Below are positions 29,512 through 38,717 of a DNA stretch of 64,000 bases, piece after piece. Under the pieces are notes generated by a model, which was not told where the DNA came from, did no database searches, and was given only the letters and a program-made list of their open reading frames with translations. The position numbers and the translations under genes were made by a program. Within the stretch, counting starts at the first letter, position 1; the number at the start of each line of letters is the position of its first letter. Origin of the DNA: Streptomyces sp. HSG2 (lineage in GTDB: Bacteria; Actinomycetota; Actinomycetes; Streptomycetales; Streptomycetaceae); NCBI RefSeq assembly GCF_016598575.1, contig NZ_CP066801.1, positions 1,174,501 to 1,238,500 on the forward strand, read 5' to 3'.

Positions 29512-30189
29512 ATGGGGTTCGCGATCGGCGGCAGTCGGACCATGCGGGAACTCGCTCGGGGCGGATTGCGACGCGCGCACCCACCGGAGTGCGCCGTCGC
29601 CGCGGAGTTCACGAGGCTGTGGGGCTGGGATGTCGTACCGGGCGCACGCGCGGCGGGCGGCTCGTGTTCCTGCGGGCGACGAGGCTGCCCGACCCCCGGC
29701 GCGCACCCTCTCGACCTCGACGCCCGTTTACCCGCCGGCACGGGCCCCGACGAGGTGGCCAGGGCATGGGCCGAGGTGCCCGGGGCTTCCGTGATGCTGC
29801 CGGTCGGAAGGGCCTTCGACATCCTGGAGGTGTCGGCCGTGGTGGGAGCGCGAGCGCTGGCCCGGTTGGAGCGCATGGGACTGCCGAGCGGGCCGGTCAT
29901 GGTCACGCCGCGAGGTCGAGCCCTGTTCCTCGTCGCCCCGGGAGCCGCGAAGGAGCTGCCCCGACTGCTGTACCGCACGGGTTGGGACCACCCGCTCGCC
30001 TTGGACCTGACGTGCCTCGGGCCCGGCGCCTTCGTGACCGCCCCTCCCTGCGACCACGGGGGAGAGGGTCCGGTCCGGTGGCTCAGGCGGCCCCCACTCG
30101 ACGCCCCGGTCGATCCGCCGGAGGCCCGACTGCTCGTGGGCACCTTGGCGCACCTGGCACACCGCTCACGGAGGTGCAGGGACGGGTAG
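29512..30189 (+). CDS. Stand-alone Prim-Pol-like domain protein with a TTA codon
   Basis: 225 aa starting MGFAIGGSRTMRELARGG. It resembles the N-terminal bifunctional primase/polymerase (archaeo-eukaryotic primase) domain of plasmid replication proteins: AAEFTRLWGWDVVPGARAA, a Cys-rich CSCGRRGCPTPGAHPL and LPVGRAFDILEVSAVVGARAL. The catalytic D-x-D appears as D-x-x-E, and the later s-x-H motif has no His (GRALFLVAP), so activity is doubtful. Codon 73 (29728-29730) is TTA, read in Streptomyces only by the bldA tRNA. It is divergent from nsdA; homologues keep this place next to nsdA in Streptomyces (from memory). Confidence 0.82.
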   Translation: MGFAIGGSRTMRELARGGLRRAHPPECAVAAEFTRLWGWDVVPGARAAGGSCSCGRRGCPTPGAHPLDLDARLPAGTGPDEVARAWAEVPGASVMLPVGRAFDILEVSAVVGARALARLERMGLPSGPVMVTPRGRALFLVAPGAAKELPRLLYRTGWDHPLALDLTCLGPGAFVTAPPCDHGGEGPVRWLRRPPLDAPVDPPEARLLVGTLAHLAHRSRRCRDG

Positions 30190-30193
30190 AACC

Positions 30194-30214
30194 GCCGCTC
30201 AGAGCCTCAGCGGC
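30194..30214 (+). terminator. Weak hairpin after the Prim-Pol-like gene
   Basis: GCCGCT / AGCGGC stem with a 9-base loop, beginning 5 bases after the stop codon. Confidence 0.4.
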
Positions 30215-30255
30215 TCTCGGCATTCCGAGCACTTCGGCCCGGAAGGTCCGTCTCG

Positions 30256-30967
30256 TCACCAAAGCGTGAGAGCTTCGGCTTGAGTACGGTCTCTCGTTTC
30301 TGTCTGCCGCTGGTGGGGCGAGGTCGCGCCGCCTGCCCGCCCCGCCCCCACCTCGCGGCGGGTGCGGGTGGCGCGGGTCCTACGGTCGGCTCCACGAGGC
30401 TTCGACACCACCGGGGCGGTGCCCTGGTCTCCGGCCACTCCGGTACCGGTCACGCAGGCCGCCGCGAGAGCGGCGAGGTTGAGCGCGGCGTTGTCGTCCC
30501 GGTCGACGACCAGGTGGCAGGCGTCGCATTCGTAGGTCCGCATGTGCGGCGGCAGCTTGGCTTTCACTGTCTTGCACCCGGAACAGGTCTTGGAGGAGGG
30601 GTACCAGCGGTTCGCGACCACGAGGCGGGTGGCGTGGCGCCGTCCGGACGACCAGGCGCCACCCGGACGCCGGCAGGGCCGCTTCGAGGTGCTCGACACC
30701 GAACCGGGCCGGCCGGTCGCGGTGCTCGACCACGATCACCGCGGGCCTGCGGGTCGCACAGCACCCGGTGCAGCTCGCGCCGCCGCCCGTTCAGCCCCGA
30801 CCCGACCTCGGTCACGACCTCCCCGACCGGAAAGCCCAGCCCGGTGGCCGCCTGGACCCGCGGGCCACCTGCCGGTCGAGGTCCGCTTCCTGGTCCGCCG
30901 AAGAGACCCGGCAGTACGCCACGACCCGCGCGGACGCCTCCGGGGCGGGCACATCGACGATCCGCGG
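30256..30967 (-). pseudogene. IS607-family transposon remnant: broken tnpA joined to the 3' end of tnpB
   Basis: Read on the minus strand just after the ftsY stop, frame one gives VVAYCRVSSADQEADLDRQV, the catalytic-serine segment of an IS607-type serine recombinase (TnpA). A frameshift leads to EVVTEVGSGLNGRRRELHRV, and another to VIVVEHRDRPARFGVEHLEA. Near 30640 this joins VANRWYPSSKTCSGCKTVKA and YECDACHLVVDRDDNAALNL, the zinc ribbon and end of TnpB. So the HTH of TnpA, its C-terminus and most of TnpB are deleted, and the rest is frameshifted. It is non-functional. The 147-residue frame 30256-30699 is only the TnpB tail. Confidence 0.88.
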
Positions 30968-30975
30968 CCGATCGC

Positions 30976-32181
30976 TCAGTCTCCGATCAGTGCGTCGACG
31001 AAGGCCTCCGGCTCGAACGGCGCGAGGTCGTCCGCGCCCTCTCCGAGCCCGACGAGTTTGACCGGCACCCCCAGTTCCCTCTGGACGGCGACCACGATGC
31101 CCCCCTTCGCCGTGCCGTCCAGCTTGGTCAGCACGATGCCCGTGATGTCCACGACCTCGGCGAAGACCCTGGCCTGGACGAGTCCGTTCTGGCCGGTGGT
31201 CGCGTCGAGCACCAGCAGCACCTCGTCGAGGGGCGCCTGCTTCTCCACCACGCGCTTCACCTTGCCCAGCTCGTCCATGAGACCGGTCTTGGTGTGCAGT
31301 CGGCCGGCGGTGTCGATCAACACCACGTCGGCGCCGATCTCCTTGCCCTCCTTGACCGCGTCGAACGCGACGGAGGCGGGGTCGCCGCCTTCGGGGCCGC
31401 GGACCGTGTGGGCGCCCACCCGGTCACCCCAGGTCCGAAGCTGATCGGCGGCGGCGGCGCGGAAGGTGTCGGCGGCGCCGAGGACGACCGTGCGGCCGTC
31501 GGCGACGAGCACCCGGGCCAGCTTGCCGGTGGTGGTGGTCTTGCCGGTTCCGTTGACTCCGACCACCATCACGACGCCCGGTCCGCCGGTCTCCGACTCG
31601 GTCCTGACCGTCCGGTCCTGCTCGACACCGACCAGCGCGACCAATTCGTCGCGGAGCAGTGCGCGCAGTTCCCCCGGCGTGCGGGTGCCGAGCACCTTGA
31701 CGCGCTCACGCAGCCGCTCCACCAGTTCCTGCGTGGACTGGACTCCGACATCGGCCGTCAGCAGGGTGTCCTCGATCTCCTCCCAGGTGTCCTCGTCGAG
31801 GTGTTCACGGGACAGGAGGGTAAGCAGACCCCTGCCGAGCGCGTTCTGGGAGCGGGACAGCCGGGATCGGAGCCGGACGAGTCGACCGGCGGCGGGTTCC
31901 GGGATCTCCAGTCGGGGAGCCTCCGGCTCCTCGTCGGCCACGGGCGGTTCCGCGACGGGCGCGACCTCGGCGGGAAGATCGACTTCCTCGATCGTCCGGC
32001 GCGGCTCCTCGCGCGGTTTCTCGGCCTCGTCGCCGACGTGCGGCTCGGCGGGCGGGGCGGTCAGGTCGGGAGCGGAGGGCGGCGGTGGCACGCGCTTCGC
32101 GCGGCGCGTGCCCACGACGAGCCCGCCGAGCGCGCCGATCACGACCACGGCGATGACTACAGCAAGGATGACGATGTCCAT
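30976..32181 (-). CDS. ftsY: Signal recognition particle receptor FtsY
   Basis: Membrane-bound GTPase receptor for Ffh. 401 aa from the ATG at 32181, which has a TGGAG site. An N-terminal membrane segment (MDIVILAVVIAVVVIGALGG) is typical of actinobacterial FtsY, followed by an acidic Pro/Glu linker. The NG domain then has GVNGTGKTTTTGKLARVL, DTAGRLHTKTGLMDELGK, TKLDGTAKGG and GLGEGADDLAPFEPEAF. The stop is 8 bp from the transposon remnant. The gene is intact. Confidence 0.97.
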   Translation of the reverse strand: MDIVILAVVIAVVVIGALGGLVVGTRRAKRVPPPPSAPDLTAPPAEPHVGDEAEKPREEPRRTIEEVDLPAEVAPVAEPPVADEEPEAPRLEIPEPAAGRLVRLRSRLSRSQNALGRGLLTLLSREHLDEDTWEEIEDTLLTADVGVQSTQELVERLRERVKVLGTRTPGELRALLRDELVALVGVEQDRTVRTESETGGPGVVMVVGVNGTGKTTTTGKLARVLVADGRTVVLGAADTFRAAAADQLRTWGDRVGAHTVRGPEGGDPASVAFDAVKEGKEIGADVVLIDTAGRLHTKTGLMDELGKVKRVVEKQAPLDEVLLVLDATTGQNGLVQARVFAEVVDITGIVLTKLDGTAKGGIVVAVQRELGVPVKLVGLGEGADDLAPFEPEAFVDALIGD

Positions 32182-32384
32182 AACCGCTCCAGTATCAGTC
32201 ATGGCCCGCCGGACCCACGCCGGCCGCCCGACGGGGCACCCTGAACCACCCGCGAGGGACAAAAGCCCCTGGAAGGGATCACCTACGCCAAAGTACGATA
32301 CGGGAGCCTCCTCCCCCCGCACGGAGTGCGCGCCCCACCCCTGATCGACCCGCGCGGGAGGGTCCCGGGAGCCACGGCCACCAG

Positions 32385-33839
32385 ATGAGCAGGACGACCA
32401 GAACCGGAAGCACGCTGGAGACCCGGGGCATCGAGCAGATTCCCGACGCGGAGCGGACCGCCCGGGTCCGGGGGTTGTTCCCGACCTGGGTCGGTGCCAA
32501 CATCAGCGTGCTGCTGCTCACCATGGGCGCGGGACTGGCCGTGGTGTACGGCCTGAACTTCTGGCAGGCGCTCGTCGTGGCCGCCGTGGCGCCGATCGTC
32601 TCCTACGGACTCGTGGGCCTCATCGGCATCGCCGGCAAGCGTGGTGGGGCGCCCGGCATGGCCCTGTCCCGGGCGGTGTTCGGGCAGCGCGGCAACCTGC
32701 TCCCCGGTTCGCTGATCTGGGTGGCCCGGTGGGGCTGGGAGACCATCAACGCGGTGGCGGGCGCGTACGCCCTGCTCACGGTCCTGGCCATCGTGTTCGG
32801 CGTGCGCCCCAACCCGGTGCTGGTCGTGACGATGCTGTTCGCGTTCGTCGTGGCCACCTTCGCCATCTCCGGGCTGGGCATCCACGCGGTGCGCAGGGCG
32901 GGCGCCTATGCCACTGCGCTCTTCGGTCTCTTCACGGTGCTGGTCCTCGCCCACCTGATAGCCGTCACCGACTGGTCGGCGGTCTTCGACCGCCCGGCCG
33001 GGCCGACGACCGCGGTGGTCGCGGGCGTCGGAATCATCGCGGCCGGTGGCGTCAGTTGGATCCCGTCGGCCCCCGACTTCACCCGGTATCTCCCGCGCAC
33101 GGCCTCCGCCAAGGGCATCGTGGGGGTGACCGTGGGCGGTGCGGGCGTGGTCGTCCTGCCGATGGTGCTCATGGGCATGGTGATGGCCGTGGCCAGCCCG
33201 GGCCTCGCCTCGGCGGCCGACCCGGTCTCCTTCCTCGGGGAGATCCTGCCGACCTGGCTCGCGGTGCCCTACCTGCTGATCGCGCTGATCGGCATGTTGA
33301 TGATCAACTCGATGTCGATGTACTCGGCGGGTTTCACCGCTCAAACCCTGGGCTTTCGGATGCCACGCCACTGGGCGGTCTCCGTCAACGCGCTGATATC
33401 CCTGGTCTTCGGCGGAGTGCTGATCATGGCCGCGACCAGCTTCCTCGGTTCGTTCATCGCCTTCCTGTCGCTTCTGGCCGTCGCGTTCTCCGCCTGGGTC
33501 GGCGTCTTCGGCGCCGACATGCTGCGGCGGACCGACTACGACGGGCGCGCGCTCGCCGACACCGGCCGCACCAGCGCGTACTGGTACCGGGGCGGTTTCT
33601 GCGTCGCCGCCTGCGCGGCCTGGGCGATCGGGTTGACCGCCGGGTTGATGTTCACGGCGTCCGACTGGTTCACCGGCCCGCTGGCCACGAACAACTTCGT
33701 CGGCGAGTACGGACTGGGCTGGGTGGCGACGATCCTGGTCTCCGGCCTGCTCTACCTCGCGCTGCCCAAGCCGCCCGGCCCCGTGCCCGCCCCGGCGCGC
33801 GAGGAACGCGACGAGGTTCCCGCGACCCTGGCGGACTGA
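32385..33839 (+). CDS. NCS1-family nucleobase permease (second)
   Basis: 484 aa with about twelve hydrophobic segments. WVGANISVLLLTMGAG and GQRGNLLPGSLIWVARWGWE are typical NCS1 motifs, and SWIPSAPDFTRYLPR is the family TM6 signature. Best guess is a cytosine/purine transporter, but the substrate is not readable. It is divergent from ftsY and 57 bp upstream of a luciferase-like oxidoreductase gene; the pair could be an uptake and catabolism unit. Only moderate similarity to the permease at 19953. Confidence 0.87.
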   Translation: MSRTTRTGSTLETRGIEQIPDAERTARVRGLFPTWVGANISVLLLTMGAGLAVVYGLNFWQALVVAAVAPIVSYGLVGLIGIAGKRGGAPGMALSRAVFGQRGNLLPGSLIWVARWGWETINAVAGAYALLTVLAIVFGVRPNPVLVVTMLFAFVVATFAISGLGIHAVRRAGAYATALFGLFTVLVLAHLIAVTDWSAVFDRPAGPTTAVVAGVGIIAAGGVSWIPSAPDFTRYLPRTASAKGIVGVTVGGAGVVVLPMVLMGMVMAVASPGLASAADPVSFLGEILPTWLAVPYLLIALIGMLMINSMSMYSAGFTAQTLGFRMPRHWAVSVNALISLVFGGVLIMAATSFLGSFIAFLSLLAVAFSAWVGVFGADMLRRTDYDGRALADTGRTSAYWYRGGFCVAACAAWAIGLTAGLMFTASDWFTGPLATNNFVGEYGLGWVATILVSGLLYLALPKPPGPVPAPAREERDEVPATLAD

Positions 33840-33896
33840 GCCTCCGTCGGCTAGCGTCCCCCCCTCCGCGCCCGCCGGAGGAGGGGAGTCCCACCC

Positions 33897-34934
33897 GTGT
33901 CGGTCACCGTCATGCGGTTCAACCTGGTCGAGCCCTCGGCCACGCGCGCCTCGCTCGCCGCCCGCTACCGTGCCGCCTTGGAGATGGCCGCCTACGCCGA
34001 CGACCACGGGCTCACGGCGGTGCAGACCGAGGAACACCACGGCTGCCCCGACAACTGGATCCCGTCGCCCCTGTCCTTCGCCGGGGCGGTACTCGGCGCC
34101 ACCCGACGGCTCACGGTGACGGTGTCGGCGGCCATCGGCCCTTTGTACGACCCGCTGCGACTGGCCGAGGACATCGCCGTGCTGGACCTGCTGAGCGGTG
34201 GGCGCCTGGTGACCGTCGTGGGTGTCGGTTACCGGCCGGAGGAGTACGCGCGGGCCGGGGTGGACTTCGCCCGACGCGGTCGACTTCAGGACGAATTGCT
34301 CGCGACCCTTCTCGCGGCATGGACCGGCGAGGAGTTCACCCACCGCGGGCGGATCGTCCGGGTCACCCCACGCCCCTTCTCCGACCCGCATCCCCCTCTC
34401 ATGGTCGGCGGCGCCTCGCGCCCCGCCGCGCGCCGGGCCGCGCGGTTCGGGCTGCCCTTCTTCCCCAGCGCCCACCTGCCCGAGCTGGCCGCGTACTACG
34501 AGGCCGCGAGCGCGGCACGCGGCGGGGGCGGTTTCGTGGTGATGCCCGCCCCCCGGACGCACCTGATCCATGTCGCCGAGCGTCCGGAGCGCGTGTGGGC
34601 CGAGTACGGCGGCCACTTCCTGCACGAAGCGCGGACGTACGCCTGCCGGCAACCCGACGGACAGCGCACGGCGGTCCGGTCGGTCGCCCGCACTGTCGAG
34701 GAGCTGCGCGCGGAGGGCGTGTACCGCGTGCTGACCCCGCAGGAGTGTGTGGAACTCGCCGCGCAGGACTCCGCCGCAACGGTGCTGCATCCGCTGGTCG
34801 GCGGGATGCCGCCGGAGGAGGGGTGGCGCGGCGTCCGACTGTTCTGCGAGCGGGTTCTGCCTCGACTCCGGGAGCGGGCCGGGGACCCGGGCCCGAGCCG
34901 TCCGGGCCGGGCTAGCGGAGGCGCTGACCGATGA
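33897..34934 (+). CDS. Luciferase-like (LLM) flavin-dependent oxidoreductase
   Basis: 345 aa, GTG start with a purine-rich GGAGGAGGGGAG stretch upstream. TIM-barrel motifs of the bacterial luciferase family are VQTEEHHGCPDNWIPSPL, EDIAVLDLLSGGRLVTVVGV and GYRPEEYARAGVDF. Members use FMN or F420; cofC elsewhere in this window shows that F420 is made. Substrate unknown. The 3' end overlaps the 3' end of smc by 23 nt on the opposite strand. Confidence 0.85.
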   Translation: MSVTVMRFNLVEPSATRASLAARYRAALEMAAYADDHGLTAVQTEEHHGCPDNWIPSPLSFAGAVLGATRRLTVTVSAAIGPLYDPLRLAEDIAVLDLLSGGRLVTVVGVGYRPEEYARAGVDFARRGRLQDELLATLLAAWTGEEFTHRGRIVRVTPRPFSDPHPPLMVGGASRPAARRAARFGLPFFPSAHLPELAAYYEAASAARGGGGFVVMPAPRTHLIHVAERPERVWAEYGGHFLHEARTYACRQPDGQRTAVRSVARTVEELRAEGVYRVLTPQECVELAAQDSAATVLHPLVGGMPPEEGWRGVRLFCERVLPRLRERAGDPGPSRPGRASGGADR

Positions 34935-37900
34935 CCTTCGACACCCCGTCGCCCCGCATGGACACCCCGTAGAGGGCGTCGGCGACCTCCATCGTGCGCT
35001 TCTGGTGCGTGATGACGATCAGTTGGGAGACCTCGCGCAGCTCCCGCATGATCCGGATCAGGCGCCTCAGGTTGGTGTCGTCGAGCGCCGCCTCGACCTC
35101 GTCCATCACGTAGAAGGGGCTGGGCCGGGCTTTGAAGATCGACACCAGCAGGGCCACGGCCGTCAACGAGCGCTCCCCGCCGGACAGCAGCGACAGTCTC
35201 CTGACCTTCTTGCCGGGCGGCCTGGCCTCCACGTCCACGCCCGTGTGCAACAGGTCGTCCGGGTCGGTGAGAACCAGGCGTCCCTCTCCCCCGGGAAAGA
35301 GCCGGCCGAACACACCTTCGAACTCGCGAGCGGTGTCGGCGAAGGCCTCCGCGAACACCCGCTCGACTCTCTCGTCGACCTCCCTGACCACCCGGAGCAG
35401 ATCGGCGCGCGTCTTCTTCAGATCGTCCAGCTGTTCCCCGAGGAATCGGTGTCGTTCCTCCAGGGCGGCGAACTCCTCCAGAGCGAGCGGGTTGACCTTG
35501 CCCAACCGCTGGTACGCGCGCTCGGCCGCCCTCAGACGCTCTTCCTGCTCCGCTCGGACGAAGGGCCGAGAGGCGTCCGCGCCGTGCTCGGCGGTGCTCC
35601 CTCGGTCGTCGGAGCCCTCGGACGCCGGGGCCGGGACGGGCTGCCCGGGACCGTAGTCGGCCACCAGGGAGTCCGGCTCGACGCCCATCTCCTCCAGCGC
35701 CTTGGTCTCCAACTGGGCGACGCGCAGTCGCTTCTCGGCTCCGAGGACCTCTCCCCGGTGCACCGAGTCGGTCAGACTGTCCAGTTCGGCCCGCGCTTGC
35801 CGGGCCGCCGTCCGCGCCGCCACCAACTCCCGCTCGGCATCGGCCTCCGCCTCCTCGGCCGCGACCCGTTCGGCATCGGCACGATCGGCCGACGCCTGGG
35901 CGCACACGAGCAGACGCCGGGCCCCCTCGGTGACCGCCTCGGCTACCGCCGCCTCCGCCCGCAGGCGAGCCCGCCGCCCCTCGGCACGCGCGCGGACCTC
36001 TCGCTCCCCGCGGGCCGCCCGGTCTAGGGCGTCGGCCCGACCGGCGAGGGCCTTGGCCCTCTCCTCGTGCGTCCGGAGCTGGAGACGTGCCTCCATCTCG
36101 ACATGTCGGGCATCGGCGCCGGCGGCGGCCAGTCGCTCGCGTCGCGAGGTGTCGGGCTCCTCCTCCGTCGGGAGCTCCTCCGCGACGGCGAGTCGCTCGG
36201 CGAGTTCCTCGGCCTCCTGTCGCGCACGTTCAAGATCCCGCCGCGCGCGATCGGCGGCCCCCCGCGCGCGATCGGACTCGTCGTCGGCACCCCTGACCTG
36301 TCCGGCCAGGCGGGCCAGCCGTTGGTCCGCGGCGGCTCTCTCCCGGTCCGCGACCCGAATCCGCTCGCCCAGCTCCGCCACGCTCGTGGCACGCTCCCGA
36401 AAGCTCCTCTCGGCAGCGGTCCGCGCGTCGGCCAGGCCCTCGCGACGCGCGGCCAACTCGACCAACTCGGCGTCCGTCTCCTCCAGACACGCCCGCAACT
36501 CCAACAGGCCGGGTTCCCGGGCGGCTCCACCGCGCGCGAGGAGTGACCCGAGAACGTCGCCCTCGGAGGTGACAGCGGTCAACGCCGGCCGGGCCCGGAC
36601 CACCTCCTCGGCCTCCGCCAGGGTGTCGACCACCACCGTGCGGCCGAGCAGTCGGCGCACGGCGGGCATCAGTTCGACCGGACCGCGCACCAGATCGGCG
36701 GCGGAGCGGAGCCCGGCCGGGACGACCACCGCGGGAGCGTCGTCCACGGCCTCGCCCGCCAGCAGCAGAACCACCCGGCCGGCGTCGTCCTTGCGCAGCG
36801 CCCGGAGAGCGTCGACGGCGGGACCCAGACCCCGGACGGCCACGGCTTCGGCCGCCGCGTCCAAGGCGGCGGCGAGCGACGTCTCGTGACCGGGCTCCAC
36901 ACGCAGCAGGTCGGCGACGGGCCCGAGTACGCCCGTGAGCCGATCCCCGGCACTCAGCAGTGCCGGGGTCCCGTCCTGCCGACGCAGCGCCAGGGAAAGG
37001 GCCTCATGCCTCGCCCGCGCCGCGGCGTGGCGGCGCTCGGCCTCCGTTCCGGCCTCACGGGCGGACTCCAGCGACCGGCGCGCGGCGTCCAGTCGTTCCT
37101 CGGCCGCCTCCCGCGAGGCGGCGAGCCCGGCGTGCTCGGCATCGAGAGCGGCGACCCGGACGCGCCACTCCTCGTGTTCGGCACGGGCCGCCGCCGCACG
37201 GGCGTGGCCCTCGTCTCGGGTGGCGGCCAACCGTTCGACCTCGGCTCCGGCCGCCGCCGCCCGGGATCGGGCCGCGGCCACCTGGCCCTCCAGGCGGGCC
37301 AGGCCCTCGCGGCGATCGGCGTCGGCACGGGCCGCGTCCTTGAGTCGGCGCTCCTCCCCGGCGAGTTCTTCCTCCAGTTCGGCGCGGTGGGAGACGGCGT
37401 CGCCCAGCGCCCTGCGAGCGGCCTCCAGTGCCGTCTGCGACTCCACCTCCCGCTCGCGGATCCGGGCGGCCTCCGCTTCCAGGTCCTCCGGGTCGCGTCC
37501 CCGGCGCTCCTCCGGTGGCTCGGCCGAGGCACGGTCGAACCGGGCCTCGGCGAGCGAGACGGTGCCGCGCACCCGCTCGGCGAGGCGGGAGAGCTCGTGC
37601 CAGTGGAGCTGTGACTGACGCGACCGCGGACCGAGTTCTCGAACCTCGGCCTCCCAGCGTTCCTCCCGGTGCCGCGCCTCGGCCAGTGCCCGTTCGGCGG
37701 CGTTCTTCCTCTCCTTCAGGGCGGCCTCGTCGGCGATCTCGGCCCGCAGGGCCTCGCGGAGCCGGACGAGGTCGTCGGCCAGCAGCCGCAGTCGGGCGTC
37801 GCGCAGATCGGCTTGGATCGTGGCGGCGCGGCGGGCCACCGCCGCCTGCCTTCCCAGCGGCTTGAGTCGTCGCCGGAGTTCTTCCGTGAGGTCGCGTACG

Positions 37901-38469
37901 CGTGCGAGGTTGGCCTGCATCGCGTCCAGCTTCCGCAGCGCCTTCTCCTTGCGCTTGCGGTGCTTGAGGACGCCTGCCGCCTCTTCGATGAAGGCCCGAC
38001 GGCCCATGGGGTCGGCCCGCAGGACGGAGTCCAGCCGGCCCTGGCCGACGATCACGTGCATCTCGCGGCCGATGCCGGAGTCGGAGAGCAGTTCCTGGAC
38101 GTCGAGGAGGCGGCAGGTGTCGCCGTTGATCTGGTACTCGCTGCCCCCGTTGCGGAACATGACCCGGGTGATGGTGACCTCGGCGTACTCGATGGGCAGG
38201 GCTCCGTCGGCGTTGTCGATGGTCAGCGACACCTCGGCACGCCCGAGCGGGGGGCGATCGGCCGTCCCGGCGAAGACGACGTCCTCCATCTTGCCGCCGC
38301 GCAGCGACTTCGCGCCCTGCTCGCCCATCACCCAGTTCAGGGCGTCCACGACGTTGGACTTGCCTGATCCGTTCGGGCCTACGACGCAGGTGATCCCGGG
38401 CTCGAAGCGGAGCGTGGTCGCCGAGGCGAACGACTTGAACCCACGGAGGGTCAGGGCCTTCAGGTGCAC
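34912..38469 (-). CDS. smc: Chromosome segregation ATPase Smc
   Basis: Condenses and segregates chromosomes with ScpAB. 1185 aa, full length. Walker A VVGPNGSGKSNVVDALNWVM lies at residues 29-48, then a long coiled coil. A hinge near residues 500-660 contains GDRLTGVLGPVADLLRVEPG and ALTAVTSEGDVLGS, followed by a returning coiled coil. C-terminal signature LSLLSGGERSLTAVALL and Walker B PFYVMDEVEAALDD complete the ATPase head. In Streptomyces it works during sporulation septation. The ftsY-smc-rnc neighbourhood is conserved. Confidence 0.97.
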   Translation of the reverse strand: MHLKALTLRGFKSFASATTLRFEPGITCVVGPNGSGKSNVVDALNWVMGEQGAKSLRGGKMEDVVFAGTADRPPLGRAEVSLTIDNADGALPIEYAEVTITRVMFRNGGSEYQINGDTCRLLDVQELLSDSGIGREMHVIVGQGRLDSVLRADPMGRRAFIEEAAGVLKHRKRKEKALRKLDAMQANLARVRDLTEELRRRLKPLGRQAAVARRAATIQADLRDARLRLLADDLVRLREALRAEIADEAALKERKNAAERALAEARHREERWEAEVRELGPRSRQSQLHWHELSRLAERVRGTVSLAEARFDRASAEPPEERRGRDPEDLEAEAARIREREVESQTALEAARRALGDAVSHRAELEEELAGEERRLKDAARADADRREGLARLEGQVAAARSRAAAAGAEVERLAATRDEGHARAAAARAEHEEWRVRVAALDAEHAGLAASREAAEERLDAARRSLESAREAGTEAERRHAAARARHEALSLALRRQDGTPALLSAGDRLTGVLGPVADLLRVEPGHETSLAAALDAAAEAVAVRGLGPAVDALRALRKDDAGRVVLLLAGEAVDDAPAVVVPAGLRSAADLVRGPVELMPAVRRLLGRTVVVDTLAEAEEVVRARPALTAVTSEGDVLGSLLARGGAAREPGLLELRACLEETDAELVELAARREGLADARTAAERSFRERATSVAELGERIRVADRERAAADQRLARLAGQVRGADDESDRARGAADRARRDLERARQEAEELAERLAVAEELPTEEEPDTSRRERLAAAGADARHVEMEARLQLRTHEERAKALAGRADALDRAARGEREVRARAEGRRARLRAEAAVAEAVTEGARRLLVCAQASADRADAERVAAEEAEADAERELVAARTAARQARAELDSLTDSVHRGEVLGAEKRLRVAQLETKALEEMGVEPDSLVADYGPGQPVPAPASEGSDDRGSTAEHGADASRPFVRAEQEERLRAAERAYQRLGKVNPLALEEFAALEERHRFLGEQLDDLKKTRADLLRVVREVDERVERVFAEAFADTAREFEGVFGRLFPGGEGRLVLTDPDDLLHTGVDVEARPPGKKVRRLSLLSGGERSLTAVALLVSIFKARPSPFYVMDEVEAALDDTNLRRLIRIMRELREVSQLIVITHQKRTMEVADALYGVSMRGDGVSKVIGQRLR

Positions 38470-38624
38470 GCCGTCGGACTCTACCGGCCCGGATCGGCTC
38501 CCTCCACGACCCTTCGGATCCTCGCGGTTTCACCGGTGAACGGGTCGGGCACATCAGACGTTAGAGAAGGCGAGGAGGGGGATACGCCCGAAGGGGTCGA
38601 GACGGTCTGCGGCTCGACATGGGA

Positions 38625-38647
38625 CAGGGACGCCTGGGGCGTCCCTG
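38625..38647 (-). terminator. Hairpin between the small coiled-coil gene and smc
   Basis: Perfect 10-bp stem CAGGGACGCC / GGCGTCCCTG with a TGG loop, 71 bp after the 67-aa gene and 156 bp before smc. Confidence 0.7.
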
Positions 38648-38717
38648 ACAACGAGGCGATGGAGCAGGACAGAATGGACCGATCACAGCCCGCCGCCTTT
38701 TCTGCGCGGAGCGGTGA

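Noticed and set aside
27409..30189. A 926-codon plus frame ending with the Prim-Pol-like domain
   Set aside because: The first ~700 codons are antisense to nsdA; the real start is the ATG at 29512.
30256..30699. A functional small TnpB-like or zinc-ribbon protein
   Set aside because: The frame starts inside the deletion scar and lacks all RuvC catalytic parts except the final Asp region; it is the tail of a dead transposase.
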